DNA from: Ga0074139 sp046336825
GTDB lineage: Bacteria > Bdellovibrionota > Bdellovibrionia > Bdellovibrionales > Bdellovibrionaceae
Length of the DNA: 14,757 nt
Assembly: GCA_046336825.1 (NCBI GenBank)
Contig: JBKDFX010000011.1
Coordinates: 1-14,757 of the forward strand
Direction: 5' to 3'
The notes below the pieces were generated by a model. The model searched no databases. It was not told the DNA's origin and was given only the letters and a program-made list of their open reading frames with translations. Below, in pieces: positions 1-6,785 of the stretch. Numbering within the stretch: the stretch's first letter is position 1; each line of letters opens with the position of its first letter. The translations under genes and the position numbers were made by a program.

Positions 1-293
1 AAAAAGCCCCTTCTTTAGAAAAATCAACATCCAAGCAAGTTGCTGAAAATACAGAGAAAATCAAGATTGATCGAGATTCAATGTCTGATGAGCAGATCAA
101 ATGGGCGGAAATGTACAATAAGTTTAAGGATTCGCAGGCAAGTCTTTATGACATGAAAGCGTCATTTAAAGCAGGGGCCCCCATCCAGCATAAAGTTTTG
201 GGCTGGGGTTGGGTTGTATCAAATGACAATGACAGGCTTGAAGTTCTATTTAAGGATGGAAAGCGAATTCTTATCAGTAACTACCGTGGTTAA
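1..293 (+). CDS. 5'-truncated protein with DUF3553/UvrD-tail-like C-terminal domain
   Basis: The reading frame is open from the left edge (first full codon at 3) to the TAA ending at 293. The ATG at 81 is therefore probably internal and the true start lies outside the window. About 97 residues are visible. The first ~45 are polar and rich in K, E and S. The last ~40 form a compact beta-type module with an H-K-V-L-G-W-G-W-V-V core followed by D-R-L-E-V-L-F-K-D-G-K-R. This pattern resembles the small Tudor/SH3-like domain (DUF3553) found alone or at the C-terminus of UvrD-type helicases, where it contacts RNA polymerase or nucleic acid. The match is by eye. Whether the whole protein is a helicase tail or a small stand-alone protein cannot be told from here. 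It is followed by infA after 45 bases on the same strand. Confidence 0.6.
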   Translation, partial: KAPSLEKSTSKQVAENTEKIKIDRDSMSDEQIKWAEMYNKFKDSQASLYDMKASFKAGAPIQHKVLGWGWVVSNDNDRLEVLFKDGKRILISNYRG

Positions 294-338
294 ATTTGAC
301 TAGACTTTGACACAAAATTCCATAAGATTAGAGGCCGC

Positions 339-557
339 ATGGCAAAAGATGATCTCGCGCAAGTAGACGGTAAAGTAGTAGATGCATTGGCCGGAGGCCT
401 CTACAAAATATTGCTCGATAATAATGTAGAAATAGCGGCCAAACTTTGTGGAAAAATGCGACGATTCAATATTAGAGTTGTCGTTGGTGACCGAGTCACA
501 GTGGGTGTTTCTCCGTATGACCCAACTCACGGTCTTATTATGTTCCGTCATAAATAA
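339..557 (+). CDS. infA: Translation initiation factor IF-1
   Basis: This 72-residue protein is the standard length for IF-1, a single OB-fold (S1-like) protein that binds the ribosomal A site on the 30S subunit and cooperates with IF-2 and IF-3. Family landmarks are clear: the MAKDD start, G-K-V-V-D-A-L near residue 11, the G-K-M-R-R-F-N-I-R segment around residues 38-46, G-D-R-V-T-V, and the terminal S-P-Y-D-P-T-H-G-L-I-x-F-R. An AGAGG SD-like run at 330-334 sits 4 bases before the ATG, rather close. The gene stands outside a ribosomal-protein operon, as is common for infA, with tex 45 bases downstream on the same strand. Co-transcription with tex is possible but not shown. An 83-codon open frame on the opposite strand is a shadow. 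Confidence 0.95.
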   Translation: MAKDDLAQVDGKVVDALAGGLYKILLDNNVEIAAKLCGKMRRFNIRVVVGDRVTVGVSPYDPTHGLIMFRHK

Positions 558-569
558 TGAAAATTTTCA
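558..569. repeat. 12-bp perfect palindrome after infA
   Basis: TGAAAATTTTCA begins directly after the infA stop codon and is perfectly self-complementary. It lies in the 45-base AT-rich gap before tex. It could be an operator half-pair or chance in AT-rich sequence. No promoter elements were identified convincingly around it. Confidence 0.25.
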
Positions 570-602
570 AATCTAAGTAAATTAATAATAGCTGAGGGTC
601 CT

Positions 603-3014
603 ATGGAAATGCAGTTGCAAAACTATTTGAAGCAAACAGTTAACGACGTTTCTGTGAAGTCAGCTGAAGCTGTACTTGAATTGGTAGCAGAAGGGGGAAC
701 GGTTCCCTTTATCGCTCGCTATCGTAAAGAAAAAACAGGGAATCTTGATGAAGTTCAAATTAGAAAAGTTATTGAAGCCCATGAAACTTATCAAGAGGTA
801 GTCAAACGTAAGGTCTTTTTAATTAAAGAAATTGGTGAGCAGAATAATCTCACAGAAGAAATTAAAAAAAGAATAGAACTTTCATGGGATTTGGGGGAAC
901 TCGAGGAAATTTACCGACCCTTCAAGAAAAAGAAAAAGACTAAAGCTACAATTGCCCGTGAAGCTGGCCTTGAGGGGCTGGCTCAATGGATCTGGGATAT
1001 TGGACATGGTAAGTTGTTTGACTCAACTCCCATCGAAGTCAAAGCAAAAGAGTTTTTGAATCCTTCTAAGGGTATTCAAATTTATGACGAAGCTCTAAAA
1101 GGGGCTCAAGATATTTTAATTGAAAAGACAGCCAATGAGCCAGTTCTTCGAGCAGAGGTTTTGGCTAATTACATGCAAAAAGGGAAGTTGCACTCGAAAG
1201 CAGCTAAAGGTTACAAGCCAAATTCAAAGTTTGAAATGTACAAAGAATTCGAAGAGCCGATTAAGTCACTACTTGAAACAAAAAATACTCATCGTTACAT
1301 GGCTGTGAGGCGTGGTTGGCAAGAGGAAGAATTGTCCGTTGAGCTAAAAGGTGAGGATGAGGCTTTACTTAAAAAGTACATTAGCTTTACAACAACCAAC
1401 CCTGATAATCCTATTGGAGCTTTTTTAGCAGCTGTGGCTAAAACAGCTTTAAGTGTTTATGTTCAGCCTTCAGTTGTTAATGAAATTCATCGAACTCTTA
1501 AAGATAAGTCGGACTTAGATGCCATCCACGTTTTTGCTGAAAATGTTAAGAAAGTTCTATTGTCCTCACCCTTCGGAGCTAAATGTGTACTTGGAGTTGA
1601 TCCTGGAATACGAACGGGTTGTAAGCTGGCACTGATAGATAAAGCAGGTCGATTTATATCTCATACTGTTATGCACACTGAGGGAGAATCAGCTGAAACA
1701 AAAGCCAAAGCTTTATTTTCTGAAGTAACCAAACAAATTGCGATTGAAGCTATTGCTGTCGGAAACGGTACCCATGGAAGACAATCTGAGACCTTTATTC
1801 GTAAAGTTTTAAAAGATTTAAATCTCGAAATTCCAATAATCATGGTTAATGAATCTGGGGCCTCTGTCTACTCAGCCAGTGAAATTGCTAGAGAAGAATT
1901 TCCAGACCTAGATGTCACTGTAAAAGGAGCTATTTCTATTGCCCGTCGGTTACAAGATCCTCTTGCGGAACTTGTAAAAGTAGATCCAAAATCAATTGGA
2001 GTGGGTCAGTATCAACATGATGTAAATCAGGTTCAGCTCAAAAAGTCGTTAGATGCTGTTGTTGAGTCAGCAGTTAATAGCGTTGGTGTTGATGTGAATA
2101 CAGCATCAGCAGCACTTCTGAGTCATGTGGCAGGTATTGGTCCTGCTACGGCACAAAGCTTAGTCAAGTTCCGTCAAGAAAAAGGTATTTTTAAAGAAAG
2201 AGATGAACTGCTTAAAGTTCCTCGATTTAGCACAAAAGTTTTTGAGCAATCTGCAGGTTTTTTGAGAATCCCTAGCGGCAAATTTGTCTTAGATGCTACT
2301 GGGATTCACCCTGAAAGATATCAAGCGGTTCGCGACATGGCACAAGATTTAAATGTATCCTTATCAGACCTCATAGGTGAGGGAGCTAAAAAGATAGTGG
2401 CTCATCGAAGTAAGTGGGCCTCATTAATTGGTGAATTCACTTTTGATGATATTGTTAAAGAACTAGAAAAACCGGGTCGGGACCCTCGTGATCCATTTAA
2501 GGTATTTAAATATCGAGATGATATTTTTGAAGTGAAAGACCTCACCGAGGGTATGATTTGTCCTGGAATAGTGACAAACGTTACAAATTTTGGAGCCTTT
2601 GTTGATCTCGGTGTTCATCAAGATGGTTTAGTTCACATTTCTGAACTTTCTCATAAGTTTGTGGATGACCCTAGAAAAGCAGTAAGTCCTGGACAGCAAG
2701 TGAATGTAAAAGTACTCAAAGTTGACCAGGCAAAAAATCAAATTTCTTTGACCATGAAATTGGAAACAGCTCCTCAAGCAGAGGCAAAACTCCCTCGAAA
2801 TCGTGCTCAGTCTCAGTCGCCTCAATCGCGTCCTCCAGGGGTGCACACGAGAGGGCATGGAGGCGTAGGGCATCAGGGTCCTCGTTCTCAGCAGCCGCAA
2901 CATCAACGTAATTCACATCCACAACAGCCCAGCTCTCGACCTAGTCGCCCTGCTGCGAATCCATTTAACAATCCATTTGCAGCATTACTTAATAACAACC
3001 AAAATAAAAAATAA
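603..3014 (+). CDS. tex: Tex-family S1 RNA-binding transcription accessory protein
   Basis: At 803 residues this is slightly longer than the usual ~720-780 for Tex. Tex is a cytoplasmic multidomain nucleic-acid-binding protein linked to transcription and RNA metabolism; its exact biochemical role varies between species. The N-terminal helical half starts at the ATG at 603, which is preceded by GAGGG at 594-598. The early V-P-F-I-A-R-Y-R-K-E-K-T-G motif is diagnostic. A YqgF/RNase H-like domain begins around residue 328 with V-L-G-V-D-P-G-I-R-T-G-C. A helix-hairpin-helix region (V-A-G-I-G-P-A-T-A) lies around residues 506-560. An S1 domain spans about 646-720 (G-I-V-T-N-V-T-N-F-G-A-F-V-D-L-G, then D-G-L-V-H-I-S). 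The final 83 residues are a Q/P/R/N/H-rich, probably disordered tail ending in an NPF-N-NPF-AALL element. A small basic gene follows after 18 bases, probably on the same transcript. Confidence 0.96.
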   Translation: MEMQLQNYLKQTVNDVSVKSAEAVLELVAEGGTVPFIARYRKEKTGNLDEVQIRKVIEAHETYQEVVKRKVFLIKEIGEQNNLTEEIKKRIELSWDLGELEEIYRPFKKKKKTKATIAREAGLEGLAQWIWDIGHGKLFDSTPIEVKAKEFLNPSKGIQIYDEALKGAQDILIEKTANEPVLRAEVLANYMQKGKLHSKAAKGYKPNSKFEMYKEFEEPIKSLLETKNTHRYMAVRRGWQEEELSVELKGEDEALLKKYISFTTTNPDNPIGAFLAAVAKTALSVYVQPSVVNEIHRTLKDKSDLDAIHVFAENVKKVLLSSPFGAKCVLGVDPGIRTGCKLALIDKAGRFISHTVMHTEGESAETKAKALFSEVTKQIAIEAIAVGNGTHGRQSETFIRKVLKDLNLEIPIIMVNESGASVYSASEIAREEFPDLDVTVKGAISIARRLQDPLAELVKVDPKSIGVGQYQHDVNQVQLKKSLDAVVESAVNSVGVDVNTASAALLSHVAGIGPATAQSLVKFRQEKGIFKERDELLKVPRFSTKVFEQSAGFLRIPSGKFVLDATGIHPERYQAVRDMAQDLNVSLSDLIGEGAKKIVAHRSKWASLIGEFTFDDIVKELEKPGRDPRDPFKVFKYRDDIFEVKDLTEGMICPGIVTNVTNFGAFVDLGVHQDGLVHISELSHKFVDDPRKAVSPGQQVNVKVLKVDQAKNQISLTMKLETAPQAEAKLPRNRAQSQSPQSRPPGVHTRGHGGVGHQGPRSQQPQHQRNSHPQQPSSRPSRPAANPFNNPFAALLNNNQNKK

Positions 3015-3032
3015 TTAACAGAGGAGATTCAA

Positions 3033-3143
3033 ATGCCAAAAGCTGTAAGAAATAAAAGTGTACGTCATCGTAAAAAGCGCCTCGCTAAAAAGAAAAAAAT
3101 GCAGAAAAGCAAAAACAAGCGAGCAGGAAAAAAGAAAAAGTAA
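3033..3143 (+). CDS. Small, highly basic 36-residue protein (ribosome- or RNA-associated?)
   Basis: An ATG at 3033 opens 36 codons to the TAA at 3141-3143. It has an excellent SD, GAGGAGA at 3021-3027, 5 bases before the start. It lies 18 bases after the tex stop, so it is almost certainly translated from the tex transcript. Twenty of 36 residues are K or R (15 K, 5 R), with one H and no acidic or aromatic residues. The protein begins MPKAVRNKS and ends AGKKKK. Such composition is typical of tiny ribosomal proteins or nucleic-acid-binding peptides. The central R-K-K-R-L-A-K-K-K-K run is reminiscent of the bacterial relatives of mitochondrial mS38 (AURKAIP1/COX24, DUF1713), whose core reads roughly R-K-R-M-x-K-K-K-H. 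That likeness is weak because lysine-rich sequences match easily. I do not claim a family. Its stop is 2 bases from the convergent HAD gene. Confidence 0.75.
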   Translation: MPKAVRNKSVRHRKKRLAKKKKMQKSKNKRAGKKKK

Positions 3144-3145
3144 TC

Positions 3146-3937
3146 CTATTTTTTATGCGAGTGAGCGAGATTAATTAATCGCTCACTCAGCTCTGTAAAA
3201 CCATCTCCACCTGATTTGTTTGTAATATAAGTGGGAAGGTTTTTCATATTTGTCAGAAAGTTTCTTACATTGGCCACTCCCACACTGTTTGGAAAATAAG
3301 CAAAAAGTGGCTCGTCGTTCGGAGAATCGCCTGAGAATAAGCAGTTTTTTAAAATTTCTATATTGTTCAAATTAAATTCCATTTGAAGCATTTTTTTTAA
3401 CGTAATCAATTTGTTGTAATCGCCGAACCAGCCGTTAACATGGATGGAGCTTACTTTAGCTTGGGCCCCATGGCTCTCAAAAATTTCTTTAATCTGATTG
3501 ATATAACTATCTGATAATTTTGGTACGTCCTCACAAAAATCGATGGCCAAATCTGCAATTCGACAAAATTGATCTGAAGCCACAGCTGAACCAGGAACCT
3601 GATTAAGAATCTCTTCTTGAATTTTTAAAAGTTGAATTCGGTTTTTTGATCTTATTTGATCATCAACTTCAAAATGGCGTTTCATTTTCCCATTCGTGTA
3701 CCTAAAGTAAAAAGCCCCGTTTTCGCCGACAATGCCCTCGACGGGCCAAAATCGAGCTATCATTTCACACCAGCCAGCGGGCCGACCTGTGACGGGTATA
3801 ATTAAAAAGCCATTTTCTTTTAAGTCCCAAAGAGAGGAGTAGGCATTGGCCTTAAGCTGTCCCTCGCTGGTCAGGGTGTCATCAATATCAGTGAGAATAA
3901 TTCGTGGACAGACTGTCAATTGGTCGAGTGATTTCAT
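3146..3937 (-). CDS. HAD-superfamily phosphatase, IIB type (Cof/sugar-phosphatase-like)
   Basis: This 263-residue soluble protein has all four HAD motifs. Motif I is T-D-I-D-D-T with nucleophile D17 and general acid D19. Motif II is V-T-G-R with T50. A likely motif III lysine is K176 in G-D-Y-N-K-L. Motif IV is G-D-S-P-N-D-E-P at 203-210. Placement of a ~100-residue cap between motifs II and III is the class IIB arrangement used by Cof-like, mannosyl-3-phosphoglycerate, sucrose- and trehalose-phosphate phosphatases. The G-E-N-G-A sequence after motif II is also typical. The substrate cannot be assigned. Start is the ATG at 3935-3937; no clear SD precedes it. The gene is convergent with the tex cluster (2-base gap) and divergent from topA, sharing a ~116-base upstream region with it. 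Its 3' end contains the inverted repeat at 3157-3191. Confidence 0.88.
   Translation of the reverse strand: MKSLDQLTVCPRIILTDIDDTLTSEGQLKANAYSSLWDLKENGFLIIPVTGRPAGWCEMIARFWPVEGIVGENGAFYFRYTNGKMKRHFEVDDQIRSKNRIQLLKIQEEILNQVPGSAVASDQFCRIADLAIDFCEDVPKLSDSYINQIKEIFESHGAQAKVSSIHVNGWFGDYNKLITLKKMLQMEFNLNNIEILKNCLFSGDSPNDEPLFAYFPNSVGVANVRNFLTNMKNLPTYITNKSGGDGFTELSERLINLAHSHKK
3157..3191. repeat. Strong inverted repeat at convergent gene junction
   Basis: GAGTGAGCGA at 3159-3168 is perfectly complementary to TCGCTCACTC at 3179-3188 around a 10-base loop, itself mostly the AT palindrome GATTAATTAATC. Two more G-C pairs (3157-3158 with 3190-3191) can form past a bulged A. It lies 13 bases after the stop of the small basic gene and inside the last codons of the convergent HAD gene. 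No T-run follows the stem on either strand, so it is not a textbook intrinsic terminator. It could stop or protect the tex transcript 3' end. Confidence 0.6.
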
Positions 3938-4042
3938 AAATAAAAGTTTAGGTGAAGTCTAATCATCGCGTAAAGTCAAAAAAGTCTCTTGCCTTTCAGG
4001 GGTCAGAGAACTCATTTTGTCTATATATATGTACGGCCTTCG

Positions 4043-4049
4043 AAGGGGA
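4043..4049 (+). promoter_or_regulatory. Ribosome binding site that sets the topA start
   Basis: AAGGGGA ends 4 bases before the GTG at 4054-4056. The in-frame GTG at 3952 has no SD. It would also add 34 residues rich in S, K and C that have no counterpart before the Toprim domain. This site therefore favours the 4054 start. Confidence 0.6.
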
Positions 4050-4053
4050 TACA

Positions 4054-6735
4054 GTGGCATCTAACAACAAAAAACGTAGTCAAATTGATTCTGGTATTAA
4101 GCTTGTCGTTGTTGAGTCGCCTACTAAGGCTAAAACTATTCGAAAATTTTTAGGGCAAGATTACATAGTTGAGTCTTGTATGGGGCATATTCGGGATTTA
4201 CCTCAATCTTCAAAGGACATCCCAGAAAAGTTTAAAAAGGAGAAGTGGGCTCAACTAGGTGTCAATGTAGATAAAGAATTTGAGCCTCTCTATTGCATCC
4301 CAAAAGATAAAAATAAAGTAGTTAAAAACTTAAAAGACAAACTCCAAGATGCTAGTGAGTTGTACCTAGCTACGGACGAAGATAGAGAAGGTGAAAGTAT
4401 AAGTTGGCACTTGGTGGAAGTGTTAAAGCCTCATGTCCCTACAAAACGAATGGTTTTTCATGAAATTACAAAAGAAGCCATCCAAAAGTCTTTGAAGGAA
4501 ACTCGAGAGATTGACTCAAATCTCGTCAAGGCTCAAGAGGCCCGCAGGGTTCTTGATCGCCTCGTGGGTTACTCTATTTCTCCGTTACTTTGGAAAAAAA
4601 TCGCCTATGGGCTTTCTGCAGGACGAGTTCAGTCAGTAGCTGTACGTTTAATTTCAGAAAAGGAGATCGAAAGGTTAAAGTTTAAAAAATCCAGTTACTC
4701 TGGGGTTACTGTTCAGCTGGAAAAAGATAAAGTGTCGTTCGAGGCTCGTTTACATTTAGTTAAAAGTCAGAGAGTGGCTACAGGTAAAGACTTTAACCCA
4801 GATACAGGTCTATTAAATTCAACTTCAGAAACTATTTTGCTTGATCGAAAAAAAGCGGATGAAATCGCAAAAAAAATTGATGCTCTTAAGCTCATTGTTG
4901 ATGAAACTGAAGAAAAGCCAGTTCATCGGAAGCCATCACCTCCATTTATCACATCAACTCTTCAGCAAGAATCAAATCGCAAATTAGGTCTGAGCTCTCG
5001 GGAGACTATGCAAGTGGCACAAAAGCTCTACGAGCAGGGGTATATTACCTACATGCGTACAGATTCAACCTTTCTTTCCCAAGAAGCTATTCAGGCTGCC
5101 CGAAAATGGATATCGAAAGAGTATGGGCAAGAGTATTTGCCTGGTCAGCCTCGAACCTATGAAGGAAAAAAGGCCAAAGGAGCTCAAGAAGCCCATGAAG
5201 CCATTCGACCTGCTGGAGCCGAACTGATTCATCCAGCAAAAACTGATCTCAGTGGTCAACAACTTAAGCTTTATGAACTTATTTGGATGAGAACTGTCGC
5301 CAGCCAAATGGTGGATGCACGTCAAAAACAAGTTTCAGTTAAGCTCAAGGGGGGAGACTATACTCTCTCAGCGAGTGGGATGACCATTGAGTTTCCTGGT
5401 TATCTTCGGGCTTATGTGGAGGGACAAGATGATCCCGATGCAGAGCTCGCAGAAAAAGAAGTGCGTCTACCTCAATTTAAAAAAGGAGATGAACCTCTTA
5501 GAAATCAAATTGAAGTCACTGATCATGAGACAAAACCACCAGCTCGATTTACTGAAGCAAGTCTTGTGCAAAAAATGGAAAAAGAAGGAATCGGTCGTCC
5601 CTCAACGTATGCATCTATCATTGGAACTATTATAGATCGAGGATATGTCCGAAAAAATGGATCAGCATTAGTACCCACCTTTACTGCCATGGTTGTCTCA
5701 AAACTTCTCAGGCAGCATTTGCCTGAGTTTGTGGATTTGGGTTTTACTTCTGAGATGGAACAATCATTAGATACTATAGCCGAGGGTGATCTGGATTGGG
5801 TTAAATTTTTGAAGGGCCTTTATCACGGACCTAAAGGCTTAAAAGCACAAATTGAAAAACAAGAAAAACAAATTGATCCAGAACAAGCGAGGTCAATTGA
5901 ATTTGATAATTTACCAGGTGTTCGTTTCCATGTCGGCAAATACGGAGCGTACTTAACGACAAAAAAGGATGGCGAAAGTGTGAATGCATCCATTCCTGAT
6001 GCAGAAGCTCCAGCAGATATGACCATGGAAACTGTAGATAAGATTGTTGAAACAAAATTGCATGGTCAGGACAGTTTAGGAAAAGATCCCAATTCTCAAA
6101 ATAACGTTTACGTTCTTTCTGGGCGATATGGGCCTTATGTTCAACTTGGTGAAAACGACGCTGAGCCTAAACGAGTTTCTCTTCCCCAAGGCATGGAGCC
6201 GACTCAAGTGGACCTCAAGCAAGCTCTCCAGCTCCTTGAACTACCCAAAGTTGTTGGGAGTCATCCTGTATCTGGGAAAGAAATTAAAGTAGGCATTGGT
6301 CGTTTTGGCCCCTACGTTGTCCACGAGAAAGACTATCGATCAATTCCCAAAGGACAGAGCCTCTTTACGGTTAGCTTTGAAGATGCTATGAAATTATTAT
6401 CAGCTCCTAAGAAAGGGAGAGGCGGTCGATCAGCCCTTAAGGTTTTAGGTAAATACCCAGGTTCTGATGAAGAGATTCAATTGTTTAACGGGCCTTATGG
6501 GCCCTATGTTAAAATGGGTAAAACCAATGCTTCTTTGCCAGAAGGTGTCCAAGCGGAGCAAGCCACACTTGAACAGGCCATTGAAGTTTTATCGGTAAAA
6601 GTGGGTTCATCTCAGTCGAGCTCAAAAACTAAGTCTAAAAAAGCAGTTAAAAAGGCTAAGCCTAAACAAGCGCCTTCAATGCCACCACCCACAAAAATGA
6701 AGCCACAGGCCGAAGTTAGGTTAAGAAAAAAGTAA
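4054..6735 (+). CDS. topA: DNA topoisomerase I (type IA), zinc-free C-terminal repeat form
   Basis: This is an 893-residue type IA topoisomerase from the preferred GTG start. It relaxes negative supercoils by transient single-strand cleavage in the nucleoid. The Toprim domain opens with V-V-V-E-S-P-T-K-A-K (catalytic-region E21) and contains the metal-binding D108-x-D110-x-E112. The active-site tyrosine is Y333 in Y-I-T-Y-M-R-T-D-S. The C-terminal third lacks the four-cysteine zinc ribbons of the E. coli enzyme. Instead it carries four Toprim_Crpt-type repeats marked by G-K-Y-G-A-Y-L (~628), G-R-Y-G-P-Y-V (~690), G-R-F-G-P-Y-V (~749) and G-P-Y-G-P-Y-V (~813). The tail from ~851 is K/S/P-rich, as in mycobacterial-type TopA. 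A HAD-like gene follows after 50 bases. No clean promoter could be picked; an alternating TA tract (4022-4030) lies just upstream. Confidence 0.96.
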   Translation: MASNNKKRSQIDSGIKLVVVESPTKAKTIRKFLGQDYIVESCMGHIRDLPQSSKDIPEKFKKEKWAQLGVNVDKEFEPLYCIPKDKNKVVKNLKDKLQDASELYLATDEDREGESISWHLVEVLKPHVPTKRMVFHEITKEAIQKSLKETREIDSNLVKAQEARRVLDRLVGYSISPLLWKKIAYGLSAGRVQSVAVRLISEKEIERLKFKKSSYSGVTVQLEKDKVSFEARLHLVKSQRVATGKDFNPDTGLLNSTSETILLDRKKADEIAKKIDALKLIVDETEEKPVHRKPSPPFITSTLQQESNRKLGLSSRETMQVAQKLYEQGYITYMRTDSTFLSQEAIQAARKWISKEYGQEYLPGQPRTYEGKKAKGAQEAHEAIRPAGAELIHPAKTDLSGQQLKLYELIWMRTVASQMVDARQKQVSVKLKGGDYTLSASGMTIEFPGYLRAYVEGQDDPDAELAEKEVRLPQFKKGDEPLRNQIEVTDHETKPPARFTEASLVQKMEKEGIGRPSTYASIIGTIIDRGYVRKNGSALVPTFTAMVVSKLLRQHLPEFVDLGFTSEMEQSLDTIAEGDLDWVKFLKGLYHGPKGLKAQIEKQEKQIDPEQARSIEFDNLPGVRFHVGKYGAYLTTKKDGESVNASIPDAEAPADMTMETVDKIVETKLHGQDSLGKDPNSQNNVYVLSGRYGPYVQLGENDAEPKRVSLPQGMEPTQVDLKQALQLLELPKVVGSHPVSGKEIKVGIGRFGPYVVHEKDYRSIPKGQSLFTVSFEDAMKLLSAPKKGRGGRSALKVLGKYPGSDEEIQLFNGPYGPYVKMGKTNASLPEGVQAEQATLEQAIEVLSVKVGSSQSSSKTKSKKAVKKAKPKQAPSMPPPTKMKPQAEVRLRKK

Positions 6736-6752
6736 AGATTACATGAGCTTTC

Positions 6753-6779
6753 GCAGTTCGGCACGTTGTGCTAAACTGC
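6753..6779 (+). other. Stem-loop just upstream of the HAD-like start codon
   Basis: GCAGTT (6753-6758) pairs with AACTGC (6774-6779). After a C-A mismatch and a G-U pair, GCAC (6761-6764) pairs with GTGC (6768-6771) around a 3-base loop. It fills most of the 50-base gap after topA and ends 6 bases before the ATG at 6786. No T-run follows, so it is unlikely to be an intrinsic terminator. It may shape translation initiation of the next gene, which has only a weak TGAG-type SD. Confidence 0.45.
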
Positions 6780-6785
6780 TGAGCG

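Noticed and set aside
295..330. TTGACT/TTGACA (296-312) as a promoter for infA
   Set aside because: No adequate -10 element at 16-18 bases from either hexamer. The repeated TTTGAC spaced 11 bases may be chance.
300..551. 83-codon open frame on the minus strand opposite infA
   Set aside because: It lies entirely antisense to a clear IF-1 gene, with no SD and no recognisable domain. The same applies to other opposite-strand or off-frame open frames inside tex, topA, prc and the E1 genes.
4022..4030. TATATATAT tract as the topA -10 box
   Set aside because: No matching -35 hexamer at the correct distance, so the alternating TA alone is not enough.
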